A stretch of DNA of 64,000 nt from JALYNX01 sp040902845 (GTDB lineage Bacteria; Actinomycetota; Acidimicrobiia; Spongiisociales; ZC4RG35): contig JBBDWM010000016.1 of the NCBI GenBank assembly GCA_040902845.1, forward strand, positions 1-64,000. The letters run 5' to 3'. The translations under genes were made by a program, and so were the position numbers. Below, piece by piece: positions 9,138 through 17,864 of this stretch (position 1 is its first letter; each line of letters opens with the position of its first letter). Under the pieces are notes generated by a model that ran no database searches, was not told where the DNA came from, and saw only the letters and a list, made by a program, of their open reading frames with translations.

Positions 9138-9730
9138 CTACTCGGTCAGGAGCGCGGGGTGCTCGTGAGCCTGTACCGGAAGGGCCTCTCCGCTGAACCG
9201 CTCGACCTCCACCAGGCAAATCTGGGCAGTGGGGCCCTGAGCCAACTTCGACGTTCCTACGTCCCGGGTGAGGACATTGGGGTTCCCAGCCCGACACAGG
9301 TCGCCCGGCCCAGTGGGATCCCACCAGGCTCCGGTCGGCAGCTGGACCACACCCTGCGTCAGGTCCTCCCTGATCACCAGCGACGCCAGGCAGGCGCCCC
9401 GTTCGTTTGAACACCCGGACCACATCCCTGTGGCTCAGGTCACGGGTTTGGGCGTCGTCGGGGTTCATGCCGATCTGCTCTCGGCCGTCGACCTTGCCGT
9501 TCAGGCTGGTCTCTCCGTGATCCCATTGGGAATGGAGGCGGGTCTTGGGCGGGTTCGAGATCATGTGAAGCGGGTAGTTGCCGGCGTTCCCCAGCCACTC
9601 GGAAGGCTCCAACCACGACGGGTGCGGGGGGCAGTCGTCGTATCCGAAGCTCTCGATCGTCTCCGAGTACAACTCGATCCGACCGGATGGGGTCTTGAGG
9701 GCTGCGCCGGCCGGGTCGTTCCGGAATGCT
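9138..9730 (-). pseudogene. C-terminal remnant of a molybdopterin oxidoreductase (biotin sulfoxide/TMAO reductase type)
   Basis: The minus strand reads KTPSGRIELYSETIESFGYDD, then WLEPSEWLGN, SQWDHG, NPDDAQTRDLSHRDVVRVF, and after a shift to the next frame NERGACLAS, GVVQLPTGAWWDP, GNPNVLTRDVGTSKLAQGP and a TAG stop at 9138. These are hallmark blocks of the C-terminal molybdopterin-binding domain of the BisC/TorZ/DMSO reductase family. The shift falls at a run of three A near 9408-9410 on the coding strand; removing one A restores VFNERGA. Nothing recognisable precedes about 9730, so most of an approximately 750-residue enzyme is missing. The shift could be a sequencing error, but the truncation is real in this assembly. 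Confidence 0.75.
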
Positions 9731-10187
9731 GCCTTGGACGACGTTGATGTACGTGTCGATCGCCCCGCGTGGGGTCACCGGCCTTGACTGGTTCTGGATG
9801 GTGCTCGCTGTGGTTGCCGACCTCGCCTCGTACTCCGGTGGCGCCCACGGGAACCGTGACCGGATCCGAAGCTACGGGCCGACGCCAACCGCCACGGCAT
9901 AGCCCGTTCCGTCTGGTGTCGACATGGTGGGGTCGCTGACGTTTCACCCCTCCGGGGGTGTAGCTCGGGCGGCTGCGACCAGAATCTCACGGACAAGGAT
10001 CTCCTTGATTCCCGGCCAGAGTCGGCACGCTGCTTCGAGCATCCAGGGCGGAGGAACCAAACCATGGACACAGGCGGAGCAGCTGTGGCCCCCGCCCCTC
10101 CCGTTCTCGCAGTCGATCCAGCCGTCCGCACGCAACCGATTCGCCTTACCGGCCTCGTCAGAGAGTTGCAGGCTCATGGTCAGCGGC
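9731..10187. other. approximately 450 bases with no recognised gene
   Basis: Several open frames cross this stretch on both strands, the longest a minus-strand frame that runs through the 3' end of the DUF2255-like gene. None contains a family motif I recognise. It may be decayed upstream sequence of the molybdopterin oxidoreductase remnant. I see no RNA gene. Confidence 0.4.
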
Positions 10188-10574
10188 TCAGACCAGTGTT
10201 TCGAGGAGGAGGGTGGTATCCAGGACTTCAGGGCGGAGCATTGCGTCGAGGGAACGGCCCTTGCGGTACTTGCGGCGGAATCCTTCTGAGGTGCGCTCCA
10301 CCGACTCGGGGTCGGTGACGGGTGTCGCCGTGAACCGAAATCGGATGTCTCCAACGCTTAGGGTCACCTCGGGTTCGGCGAGTGCTCGTTGCCACCACCG
10401 CCCCGCTCGACCAAGAACCGAGCGCACGAACACGTCCTCACCATCGACGACCACCCAGATCACAGTCCGGACAACCCGGTCGCCCGACCGGGTCTCGACC
10501 ACGACCTCGTTCGCCCCTGCGATCAGCGTGAGGTCTTCGGGGGTCAATGACACCGGCGAGACGCTACCTGGCAC
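10188..10574 (-). CDS. DUF2255-like / PNPOx-fold small protein
   Basis: 128 residues from a GTG start. The segment VIWVVVDGEDVFVRSVLGRAGRWWQRAL resembles the DUF2255 family and small flavin-binding split-barrel proteins, where similar residues line the binding site (WVV...D..YVRSV.G....W). No reaction is established for the group. It is transcribed toward the decayed molybdopterin gene and away from uvrD2, with a repeat pair upstream. GTG at 10553 is an alternative start. Confidence 0.65.
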   Translation of the reverse strand: MPGSVSPVSLTPEDLTLIAGANEVVVETRSGDRVVRTVIWVVVDGEDVFVRSVLGRAGRWWQRALAEPEVTLSVGDIRFRFTATPVTDPESVERTSEGFRRKYRKGRSLDAMLRPEVLDTTLLLETLV

Positions 10575-10580
10575 CGTGCA

Positions 10581-10719
10581 AACGGTCTGCCCCCCTCGAC
10601 CGAGCGGGGCTCGGCCGGTCCCCCCGCTCCGCGGGGGGACAACGGTGAGGCGTGGAACGGTCTGCCCCCCTCGACCGAGCGGGGCTCGGTCGGTCCCCCC
10701 GCTTCGCAGGGGGACAACG
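10581..10719. repeat. two tandem copies of a GC-rich palindromic element
   Basis: Copies at 10581-10644 and 10656-10719 are 64 bp each and nearly identical. Each begins AACGGTCTGCCCCCCTCGAC and contains two hairpins: one around GAGCGGGGCTC and one formed by CCCCCCGCTCCGCGGGGGG (or its close variant). A diverged third copy lies inside the amino-sugar kinase gene at about 58741-58806. It fills most of the gap between the DUF2255-like gene and uvrD2. Confidence 0.85.
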
Positions 10720-10766
10720 CTGAGCTGATGTCCGATCTGTCGCTGGCTGCCCGTAACCTTTGAACG

Positions 10767-13544
10767 GTGACAGCACCCGGCCCACTTGAGCTCGGACGCT
10801 CTGTGGTGGTGGGCCCGGGGGCGCCCGCCCTTGCGGCTTGGGCGGATGCCGATCGGGTTCGTATCGACTCAGCCATACTGGCGGACCCCCAACGGCTCGG
10901 CGAGACCGTCACCGACCTGCAGCGTCGTTACGTTCAGAGGACACCCACGGTGTTCGAACTGGACGTTCTCCCCGATGCACTGGCCAATGCCGAGACCACC
11001 GACGCACCGCCCTACGAGTTGGGCGCCCGGTTCACGTTGTTGGAGGAGCGGTTGGTCAAGACGATTTGGCATAACTCCTACGACGCACGTTCCGACTCGC
11101 CGGTGTGGTGGTGGGGGCACAAGGCGGCGGCCCGGCTGGAGGTCACAGTCGGCGGCCCGGCCGACGTCATCGCACCTGATGGCACACCGGTCTGGATCGA
11201 TGGTGGACCGCGTCAGCCACTCGACTTGGACCACATCGTGATCCACCACGAAACCGTCGAGCTGGGACGGGACACCCCGGTCCCGCCATTCAAGGCACCG
11301 TCTCTCGATCTGGCACCGGACCAGCTGGAGGCGGTGTCCCATCTGGTCGGTCCGGCCCGGATCATCGCCCCGGCCGGCTCGGGTAAGACCCGGGTGCTGA
11401 CCGCCCGGGTCCGTCATCTGATCGAGGATCGACGAATCGAGCGGGAACTGTTGACCGCCCTCGCCTACAACCGCCGGGCGGCAGAGGAAATGGTCGAACG
11501 GCTCCCCGACGGGAGACGGCTCAACGTCCGCACGATCCACTCGCTGGGTTGGGAGATCCTGCGGATGGCGAAACCGCATCTGCGTCTCATCGACGAACGG
11601 GAGCAGCGACGCCGACTGGAGCCGATCACCACCGCTCCGCCGCGGGCCAACACCGATGTGATTGGCCCCTATCTGGAGGCCCTGGACGAGGTGCGGATCG
11701 GGCTCCGTGACCCCGAGTTGGTCGAGATCGAGCGTGACGACGTGCCCGGGTTCGCCGAGACCTTCCTCCGTTACCGGGAGGGGTTGGAACGATCGGGTGA
11801 GGCCGACCATTCCGAACAGATTTACGGCGCGATCGAAGCCCTGTGCCGGCTCCCGGAGCTGCGGGCCCACTGGCAGGCCCAGTGCCGCCACCTTCTCGTC
11901 GACGAGTTCCAGGACCTGACCCCCGCCTATCTGCTTCTGATCCGGCTCCTGGCCGGCCCGGGAATGAACGTGTTCGGGGTGGGTGACGACGATCAGGTGA
12001 TCTACGGGTACGCCGGTGCCGACCCGGGGTTTCTAATCGACTTCGAGGAGCTATTCCCTGGTGCGGCCGTCCATGCGCTCGAGGTCAATTACCGCTGTCC
12101 CGCCGACGTGGTGGAGTCGGCCGCCACCCTGCTCAGATACAACAGGCGTCGGGTGGAGAAGACGATCCGGGCGGTATCCGACACCAATGGCCTCGAAGTG
12201 GTGCGCTCGCCCGGGGATGAGCTCGGTCTGATCACCGTCGATCGCATCGCCGCCCTGATCGACGAAGGGGTGGAGCCGAGCGCGATCGCCGTCCTCTCCC
12301 GGGTCAACTCCAGTCTGTTACCGGTCCACGTCGCCCTCAGCTCGCGTGGTCTTCCGTTCAACAGCGCGTTGTCGGTGAGCGTCCTCGAGCGCACCGTGCT
12401 CCGAGCCGCATTGGCCTGGATCCGGATCGCACTCGACCCGGGCCAGATGAGCCGCAACGACCTGTTCGAGACCATCAGACGACCCGGTCGGGGGATCACC
12501 CGGTTGTTCAGTGAAACGATCGGACGGCGCCATGGCCCGTTCTCCCTGGAACAGCTGATCGGGTTAGGGGAAGTGCTCGAGGGACGACGGGCCGATCGTT
12601 GGGACGAGTTCTGCGAGGACATCCTCACCGCCTCGAAGGCCGCCATCTCCACCTCATATCTCCTGGATGTCTTGACCACGGAGATCGGGCTGGATCGGGC
12701 GGCGGCCGCTCTCGATGCGGGTCGGACCCGCGCCGACCGCGCCGCCCAGGGTGATGACCTGACCGCACTGCGTCGGGTGGCGGCACTGGGCCCGGAGCCG
12801 GCCGAGTTCGAACCATGGCTCCGGGACCGGTTAGGGGCGGCGACCAGCACTGAAGGGGTCACCCTGTCCACGGTGCATCGGGTGAAAGGGCTGGAGTGGG
12901 ACCACGTGCTGGTGTTCGGGGCCGACCGGGGATCGATGCCCCACGAGCTGTCCGACGACATAGAAGAGGAGCGCCGGGTGTTTCACGTCGCCGTGACCCG
13001 GGGCCGGAGGACGGTGAGCATCCTCGTCGACGAAGACCGGCCCTCCCGATTCCTCGCCGAGCTCGACGGCACCGCCCCCGTCGAGGAGGTGCCCCCTCCG
13101 GTGCGGACCGATCTGAGGCCGACCAGGGTCCCGCCCGACGCCGTGTTCGTCGCGGTCGGCGAGGAGATCACGCTGAGCGGCGGGTACCAGGGGAGGGTCG
13201 ATGAGATCCTGACCACAGGGGTGCTGGTCAAGCTGGCCGGGACCGAGGCGGTCATGGGCGTGCCCTGGGGTGAGCAGGTGGTCAAGGCCGGTGTCTCGGG
13301 GCGGCTCACCCCGGGTGGCGGCTCCGCCGACCCCGACCTGATCGAACGGCTCAAGACCTGGCGTTTGGACCAGGCGAGATCCCAAGGTGTCCCCGCCTAC
13401 GTCGTGTTCAACGACCGGACCTTGGAGGCAATCGCATCGTTGCGCCCATCAACGGAGACGGATCTGCTCGAGGTGCCGGGGATCGGTCCCGCCAAGCTCG
13501 ACGCCTACGGCGACCAGTTGCTGGACCTGCTCGCCGGGTATTGA
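10767..13544 (+). CDS. UvrD2-type superfamily 1 DNA helicase with HRDC domain
   Basis: 925 residues from a GTG start. After an approximately 190-residue N-terminal extension come the SF1A helicase motifs: Walker A APAGSGKTR (about 201-209), TIHSLGWEIL, VDEFQDL, GDDDQVIYGYAGA, NYRCP and TVHRVKGLEWDHV, with VFHVAVTRGR as motif VI. The C terminus (about 850-925) is an HRDC-like domain ending in a helix-hairpin-helix-like VPGIGPAKLDAYG, as in mycobacterial UvrD2. It is an ATP-dependent 3'-5' helicase for DNA repair and maintenance. The N-terminal extension is unlike the standard UvrD start and may be an added domain. No LexA box is visible upstream; the promoter region is largely filled by repeats. 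Confidence 0.88.
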   Translation: MTAPGPLELGRSVVVGPGAPALAAWADADRVRIDSAILADPQRLGETVTDLQRRYVQRTPTVFELDVLPDALANAETTDAPPYELGARFTLLEERLVKTIWHNSYDARSDSPVWWWGHKAAARLEVTVGGPADVIAPDGTPVWIDGGPRQPLDLDHIVIHHETVELGRDTPVPPFKAPSLDLAPDQLEAVSHLVGPARIIAPAGSGKTRVLTARVRHLIEDRRIERELLTALAYNRRAAEEMVERLPDGRRLNVRTIHSLGWEILRMAKPHLRLIDEREQRRRLEPITTAPPRANTDVIGPYLEALDEVRIGLRDPELVEIERDDVPGFAETFLRYREGLERSGEADHSEQIYGAIEALCRLPELRAHWQAQCRHLLVDEFQDLTPAYLLLIRLLAGPGMNVFGVGDDDQVIYGYAGADPGFLIDFEELFPGAAVHALEVNYRCPADVVESAATLLRYNRRRVEKTIRAVSDTNGLEVVRSPGDELGLITVDRIAALIDEGVEPSAIAVLSRVNSSLLPVHVALSSRGLPFNSALSVSVLERTVLRAALAWIRIALDPGQMSRNDLFETIRRPGRGITRLFSETIGRRHGPFSLEQLIGLGEVLEGRRADRWDEFCEDILTASKAAISTSYLLDVLTTEIGLDRAAAALDAGRTRADRAAQGDDLTALRRVAALGPEPAEFEPWLRDRLGAATSTEGVTLSTVHRVKGLEWDHVLVFGADRGSMPHELSDDIEEERRVFHVAVTRGRRTVSILVDEDRPSRFLAELDGTAPVEEVPPPVRTDLRPTRVPPDAVFVAVGEEITLSGGYQGRVDEILTTGVLVKLAGTEAVMGVPWGEQVVKAGVSGRLTPGGGSADPDLIERLKTWRLDQARSQGVPAYVVFNDRTLEAIASLRPSTETDLLEVPGIGPAKLDAYGDQLLDLLAGY

Positions 13545-13637
13545 GCGGAGAGAATGTTCCCCGAACTGGAGCCGGCTATCTAGACCCACCCCGGTCGGGT
13601 TCTTCCCTAGGAGCACTCTCCCCAGAGCTGAGAGGAC

Positions 13638-14696
13638 TCACATCCGGGAGGGGCGAGCTAGCTCTGTCATTGGTGAGATCAGGGTTTTGATCGGGGTCTT
13701 CTCTCCCTCGGCCATCGAGCGGAGGGCAACCTCAACGTCATCGAGGGGGAGCACCAGGGGGGCAACGTCACTCCAGAGAACATCGCGGGCGGCGAGGAGT
13801 CTGATTGCCTCGGGAAGGTCGGTGGCCGGGTCGATCCTGTTGGTCCCGACCCACTCCTGCTCCGAGGTTGTCATTTCTCCGAAATCGATCTCGATCGGGT
13901 GCTTTTGGAATCCGACGACAACCAGACGGCCACCCCGGCCCAGGCCGGCCAGCGCCGCCGACAGCCCATTTTTTGATCCGGTGATCTCGAACACGACCGC
14001 TGCCTCTAGCCCATTCGTGTCGGATTCGGCCCCGGCCAGAACGGTGTCTCGAGCGCCCAGAGCCGAGGCGATGTCGAGACGATCCGGGTCGAGGTCGACC
14101 GCGATCACGTTGCATCCTGCTGCGGCCGCGGCGTAGGTGACGAAGGCGCCGATCCCCCCGGCACCGATCACCAGAACGTCTTCCCCACCTTCCACCCGCC
14201 CTCTGCGGAGGGCATGCACCGCGATCGACATCGGCTGGGCCAGAGCCGCCGCATCCGGGGTCAGGCCCTCAACGACCACGCAAGCGCTGGCCGGGACGGT
14301 GCAGTACTCGGCCAGGGCCCCATCACGGTGCAGACCCACCGCCCAATAGCCAGCACAGCGGCTGGGCCGCCCGGATCGACAGAAGCCACAGCTGCCGCAT
14401 CCGGTCGACCCTGCGCTTGCCACCAGTTCACCTTCGGCGAACCCTTCGACACCGGGCCCGATGGCGGCCACCGCGCCGCTGAACTCATGGCCGGGGATGA
14501 GAGGGCCAAGGTGGCCGGTCACGGGATGGCGCCGGTCGAGGGGAAACAGCTTCGGTCCATGGCGGTACTCGGAGGCGTCGGTGCCACAGATCCCGACCGT
14601 CTCCACCCGCAGCAGCAGCTCGCCGGGGCCCGGATCGGGGATAGCTGCCTCCGCGATACGGAGGTCGCCTGCAGCGTGGAGAACGGCCGCCCGCAT
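13638..14696 (-). CDS. zinc-dependent alcohol dehydrogenase (MDR family)
   Basis: 352 residues starting MRAAVLHAAGDLRI; an upstream ATG at 14732 adds 12 residues unlike the family and was not used. It has the catalytic zinc ligand in GICGTDASE, GHEFSG, the structural-zinc lobe CGSCGFCRSGRPSRC with four cysteines, and the NAD-binding VIGAGGIGAF. This set places it among (R,R)-butanediol dehydrogenase or sorbitol dehydrogenase-like enzymes that oxidise secondary alcohols or polyols with NAD. The substrate is unknown. It is divergent to nothing close and is probably monocistronic. Confidence 0.85.
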   Translation of the reverse strand: MRAAVLHAAGDLRIAEAAIPDPGPGELLLRVETVGICGTDASEYRHGPKLFPLDRRHPVTGHLGPLIPGHEFSGAVAAIGPGVEGFAEGELVASAGSTGCGSCGFCRSGRPSRCAGYWAVGLHRDGALAEYCTVPASACVVVEGLTPDAAALAQPMSIAVHALRRGRVEGGEDVLVIGAGGIGAFVTYAAAAAGCNVIAVDLDPDRLDIASALGARDTVLAGAESDTNGLEAAVVFEITGSKNGLSAALAGLGRGGRLVVVGFQKHPIEIDFGEMTTSEQEWVGTNRIDPATDLPEAIRLLAARDVLWSDVAPLVLPLDDVEVALRSMAEGEKTPIKTLISPMTELARPSRM

Positions 14697-14767
14697 CTTC
14701 GGTTGGACGGAGGTAATCACCGATGTGAACACTATCTAGGACAATGGGGAGTGGACCGGGCAGTGAC

Positions 14768-17700
14768 CTACGCCAATACCTGCCTCGCCATGATCAGGTC
14801 GTGCTCGTCGAAGCCCTCGGTGAAAGTGGCATAGAGAGCTGCCAGCTCCTCACTGCCGTCGGGGGAGTGGCCCATCTCGCGACGGAGACCGACCAGCCTG
14901 GTCCAGGCCTGCAACTCGATCAGATGAAGCCCGCCCGCCCTCGCCCCACGACTCGCAGACAGATAGGCCTGCTCTGCCCCGGCGAGGTCGGGTTGGAGCT
15001 TCATCCTGAGGAAGTCACCCTTGAACACCCGGAACTCGGGTGAGACCACCTCGTGGTGTCCCCCGAGTTCGATGGCCTCGTCGATCAAGGCGAGAGCCTG
15101 CTCGGGCTGGCCGGCGAGTGCGTACACCAGGCCCCGCAGACTGAGGATCAGTGGCCAGAACACCGGCGGTGTCGTCAGCCCTTGGTAGAGGTCGATCGCG
15201 GTCTCGGTCATCGCCAGCCCTTCTTCGGTCTGGCCTAGGGCCGTGATACTCACTCCTTCGAGGACAGTGGCGAGCGTCTTCCACACCACGTAGTCGTTCT
15301 CGTCGGCGACCTCGGCCAGCTGCTGTGCCGTCTGCACGCATTCCTCGAACCGGCTTCTGCCCAGGGCGAGGAAGCCATTGTGATAGAGGGCGTAGGCGAT
15401 GCTGTAGGGGTGGTCGATTTCCCGGGCAACGTCCAGAGCTGCGCTGACCCGGGCAACGGACCTTTCCAGTGCACCGCATTGCCAGAGGATCAGTCCCGAT
15501 GCGACTCGAGCCACCACTCCGGTGTTGGGCCCGAGACGGAAGCGGGTGGAGCCGTGGACCCGCGGGTCGTGAAGCTCGATTGCCCGGTCCAGGTGGGGGA
15601 GACCGGTGTCGAGATCACCGGAGAAAGCCAGTGCTGCACCGTAGACATAATGACCTTCGATCCGGATCGACTCGTCTCCCTCCCGCTCGCCGAGCTCGAG
15701 AAGCTGTCGCCCGTACTCGGCGCCTTGGCCAAAGTCGGCGATGCTCATGTAGTAGGTGGCGAGGGCTCGGAGCACCGGGAAGCGTTGCGCGGTGGTGCCC
15801 GCGGTCTGCGCGATCTCCAGGGCCCGTTTGAACTCTTCCTCCACCTCGACGCCGTAGCCACGTACCGCCATCAATGCCCGGGCCAGGCTGGTGCGCAGGG
15901 TCAGCTCCTCGGCGGCGAGCTCCGGTGACGGCTCGGCCTTTGCCAGCACGCCAAGAGTGTCGGAGGCGAGCTCGATTGCGGCGTGGTACCAGCCTTTGGC
16001 CTCAAGGAGGGTCCAGAGCCCCTCGATGAGATTGAACACCTGCTCAAGGTCACCTTGATCGACCCAGTAACGCCAGGCGGTCCTCAGATTGCCGATCTCC
16101 GACTCGAGCTCGTCGAGGGCCGCGTCACGTTCCACACCATGGAGCCGGTCTTGAAGCCGTTGGCCGAAGGCGGAGAAGTAGAGGGCGTGGGCGCGACGCA
16201 CCGTCTGCTCCCGCTCGGGGGAGTCGGCGAGCTGCGCCTCGGCGTACTCCTTGATCATCAGCAGCATCGAGAACCGCTGGGAGGTGCCGCTGTCGTCACT
16301 TCGGACCAGGCTCTTGTCCACCAACGAGGCCAGAGAGTCGACGACGACCCCGGTACCGAAGACGGAGGCCGACACGGCCTCCAGTGCCTGGAGATCGGTC
16401 GTCGAGAACACCGACATGAGCTCGAAGAAGGCACGCTCAGCCTCGTCGAGGAGCTCATAGCTCCAGCCAATCGCCCCCCACAGGGTGCGTTGCCGGTCGG
16501 GCAGATCCCGGCCCCCTGCTCCCAGGACGTCGAGTCTCTCCCGGAGCCGATCGAGGAGGTCCGATGGGGTGAACACGTTGAGACGCGCCGCCGCCAGCTC
16601 GATGGCCAGCGGGAGACCGTCGAGACGGAGGCAGATCTCGGCGATGAACGCAGCGTTCTCGTCGGTGATGGCGAAACCGGGTCGCACCGCTCTTGCCCGC
16701 TCGGTGAACAGCTGCACCGCCTCCGATTCGGCGATGGACGCGGTCGGGTCCCTGGGATGGGGGAGTGAGAGCGGGGGAACCGGGAAGACGTGTTCGGCAC
16801 GCACCCGGAGCGTCTCCCGACTGGTGACGATGACCTTCAGGTCCGGTGCCTGCTGGAGGAGCTCGCCGACTCCGACCGCCGCCGCGGTCACCTGTTCGAA
16901 GTTGTCGAGGAGCAGCAGCATCTGGCGGTCTCGAAGTCTCGATTTCAGGATCTGGAGCGGGTCGCCACCTCCCGAAACCGGGAGGTCGAGGGCGCGGACG
17001 ATGGCCTCGAAAGCCGCATCCGGATCCCGCTCGGCGGAGAGGTCGACGAAGAACACCCCGTCGCGGAAACGGTCCAGCCACTCAGCTGCCACCTGGAGAC
17101 CGAGACGTGTCTTGCCGGCTCCGCCAGGGCCGGCGATGGTCAGCAACCTGGTAGTGGGGGACTCCAGCATGACCTCGATCGCTGCTAGCTCGCTGCTCCG
17201 TCCCAGGAACTCCGTGGCCTGGAGGGGAAGGTTGTGTGGTCTGGCGTCGAGGGTGCGCGGCGGCGGGAACTCGGTCTCGATGTCCTGGTGGATCAGCTGA
17301 TAGAGATGTTCGGGAAGGGTCAGGTCCTTGAGCCGGTGCGTCCCCAGGTCTCGCAAGACGGCGTCGTCGGGGAGATGGCCCGCTGCAGAATCGGCCGCTA
17401 CCGCAGAGAGCAACACCTGACCACCGTGACCCGCGGCCATGATCCGGGCGGTCCGATTCATCGCCGGGCCGAAGAAGTCGCCGTCACGGCTCTCCGTCTC
17501 TCCGGAGTGGACACCCATCCGCACCCGCAGTGGCCCGGTCGGTCCCCACTCTTCGGCGGCCAGTGCCCTTTGGGCCCCGATCGTGGCGGCCACCGCGTCA
17601 CCCCCCGAGTCGAACACCGCGATCATGCCGTCACCAGTCGTCTTCAACACCTTGCCCCGGGCCTGGTCGATCGCCTCGGTCAGGATCGAATCGTGTCGGG

Positions 17701-17782
17701 CCAGGGCGGCAGCCATCTCATCTGGATGCTCCTCCCAGAGACGCGTGCTCGCCTCGATATCGGTGAACAGAAACGTCTGCAT
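14768..17782 (-). CDS. class III cyclase / AfsR-type ATPase regulator
   Basis: 1004 residues. The cyclase domain (1-165) keeps FTDIEAST with Asp8, Lys47, GDG with Asp51 and the Asn109-x3-Arg113 pair, so unlike the regulator at 602-4312 its catalytic set looks complete. An NB-ARC/AfsR-like ATPase follows, with Walker A GPGGAGKT (about 218-225), LLLLDNFEQV and the GLPLAIELAAARL segment typical of AfsR-type regulators. The C-terminal half is TPR-like. No DNA-binding domain is evident, so output could be cAMP or protein contacts. It lies upstream of the alcohol dehydrogenase on the same strand, but 71 bases separate the genes and co-regulation is uncertain. Confidence 0.85.
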   Translation of the reverse strand: MQTFLFTDIEASTRLWEEHPDEMAAALARHDSILTEAIDQARGKVLKTTGDGMIAVFDSGGDAVAATIGAQRALAAEEWGPTGPLRVRMGVHSGETESRDGDFFGPAMNRTARIMAAGHGGQVLLSAVAADSAAGHLPDDAVLRDLGTHRLKDLTLPEHLYQLIHQDIETEFPPPRTLDARPHNLPLQATEFLGRSSELAAIEVMLESPTTRLLTIAGPGGAGKTRLGLQVAAEWLDRFRDGVFFVDLSAERDPDAAFEAIVRALDLPVSGGGDPLQILKSRLRDRQMLLLLDNFEQVTAAAVGVGELLQQAPDLKVIVTSRETLRVRAEHVFPVPPLSLPHPRDPTASIAESEAVQLFTERARAVRPGFAITDENAAFIAEICLRLDGLPLAIELAAARLNVFTPSDLLDRLRERLDVLGAGGRDLPDRQRTLWGAIGWSYELLDEAERAFFELMSVFSTTDLQALEAVSASVFGTGVVVDSLASLVDKSLVRSDDSGTSQRFSMLLMIKEYAEAQLADSPEREQTVRRAHALYFSAFGQRLQDRLHGVERDAALDELESEIGNLRTAWRYWVDQGDLEQVFNLIEGLWTLLEAKGWYHAAIELASDTLGVLAKAEPSPELAAEELTLRTSLARALMAVRGYGVEVEEEFKRALEIAQTAGTTAQRFPVLRALATYYMSIADFGQGAEYGRQLLELGEREGDESIRIEGHYVYGAALAFSGDLDTGLPHLDRAIELHDPRVHGSTRFRLGPNTGVVARVASGLILWQCGALERSVARVSAALDVAREIDHPYSIAYALYHNGFLALGRSRFEECVQTAQQLAEVADENDYVVWKTLATVLEGVSITALGQTEEGLAMTETAIDLYQGLTTPPVFWPLILSLRGLVYALAGQPEQALALIDEAIELGGHHEVVSPEFRVFKGDFLRMKLQPDLAGAEQAYLSASRGARAGGLHLIELQAWTRLVGLRREMGHSPDGSEELAALYATFTEGFDEHDLIMARQVLA

Positions 17783-17864
17783 CGCTGCGGAATATAGGTA
17801 GGGCCAGAGAAGGGAGCGGCCGAGCCTGCTCGCCGTTCTCCGGGACGGCTGAGCGTCCGCCGGC

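Noticed and set aside
8299..9672. 457-residue minus-strand open frame antisense to the aminotransferase
   Set aside because: Only its first part (9672 to about 9410) is real, as debris of the molybdopterin oxidoreductase. The rest is composition-driven antisense of the aminotransferase gene.
10581..10719. Tandem repeats considered as a CRISPR array
   Set aside because: Only two units with an 11-base separator and strong internal palindromes; no spacer series and no cas genes.
10869..11891. 340-residue minus-strand open frame
   Set aside because: It lies wholly inside uvrD2, which has all helicase motifs on the plus strand; the antisense product has no family pattern.
12089..12961. 290-residue Ser/Arg-rich minus-strand frame
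   Set aside because: Antisense of uvrD2; the composition (Ser, Arg, Pro runs) is the usual shadow of GC-rich coding DNA.
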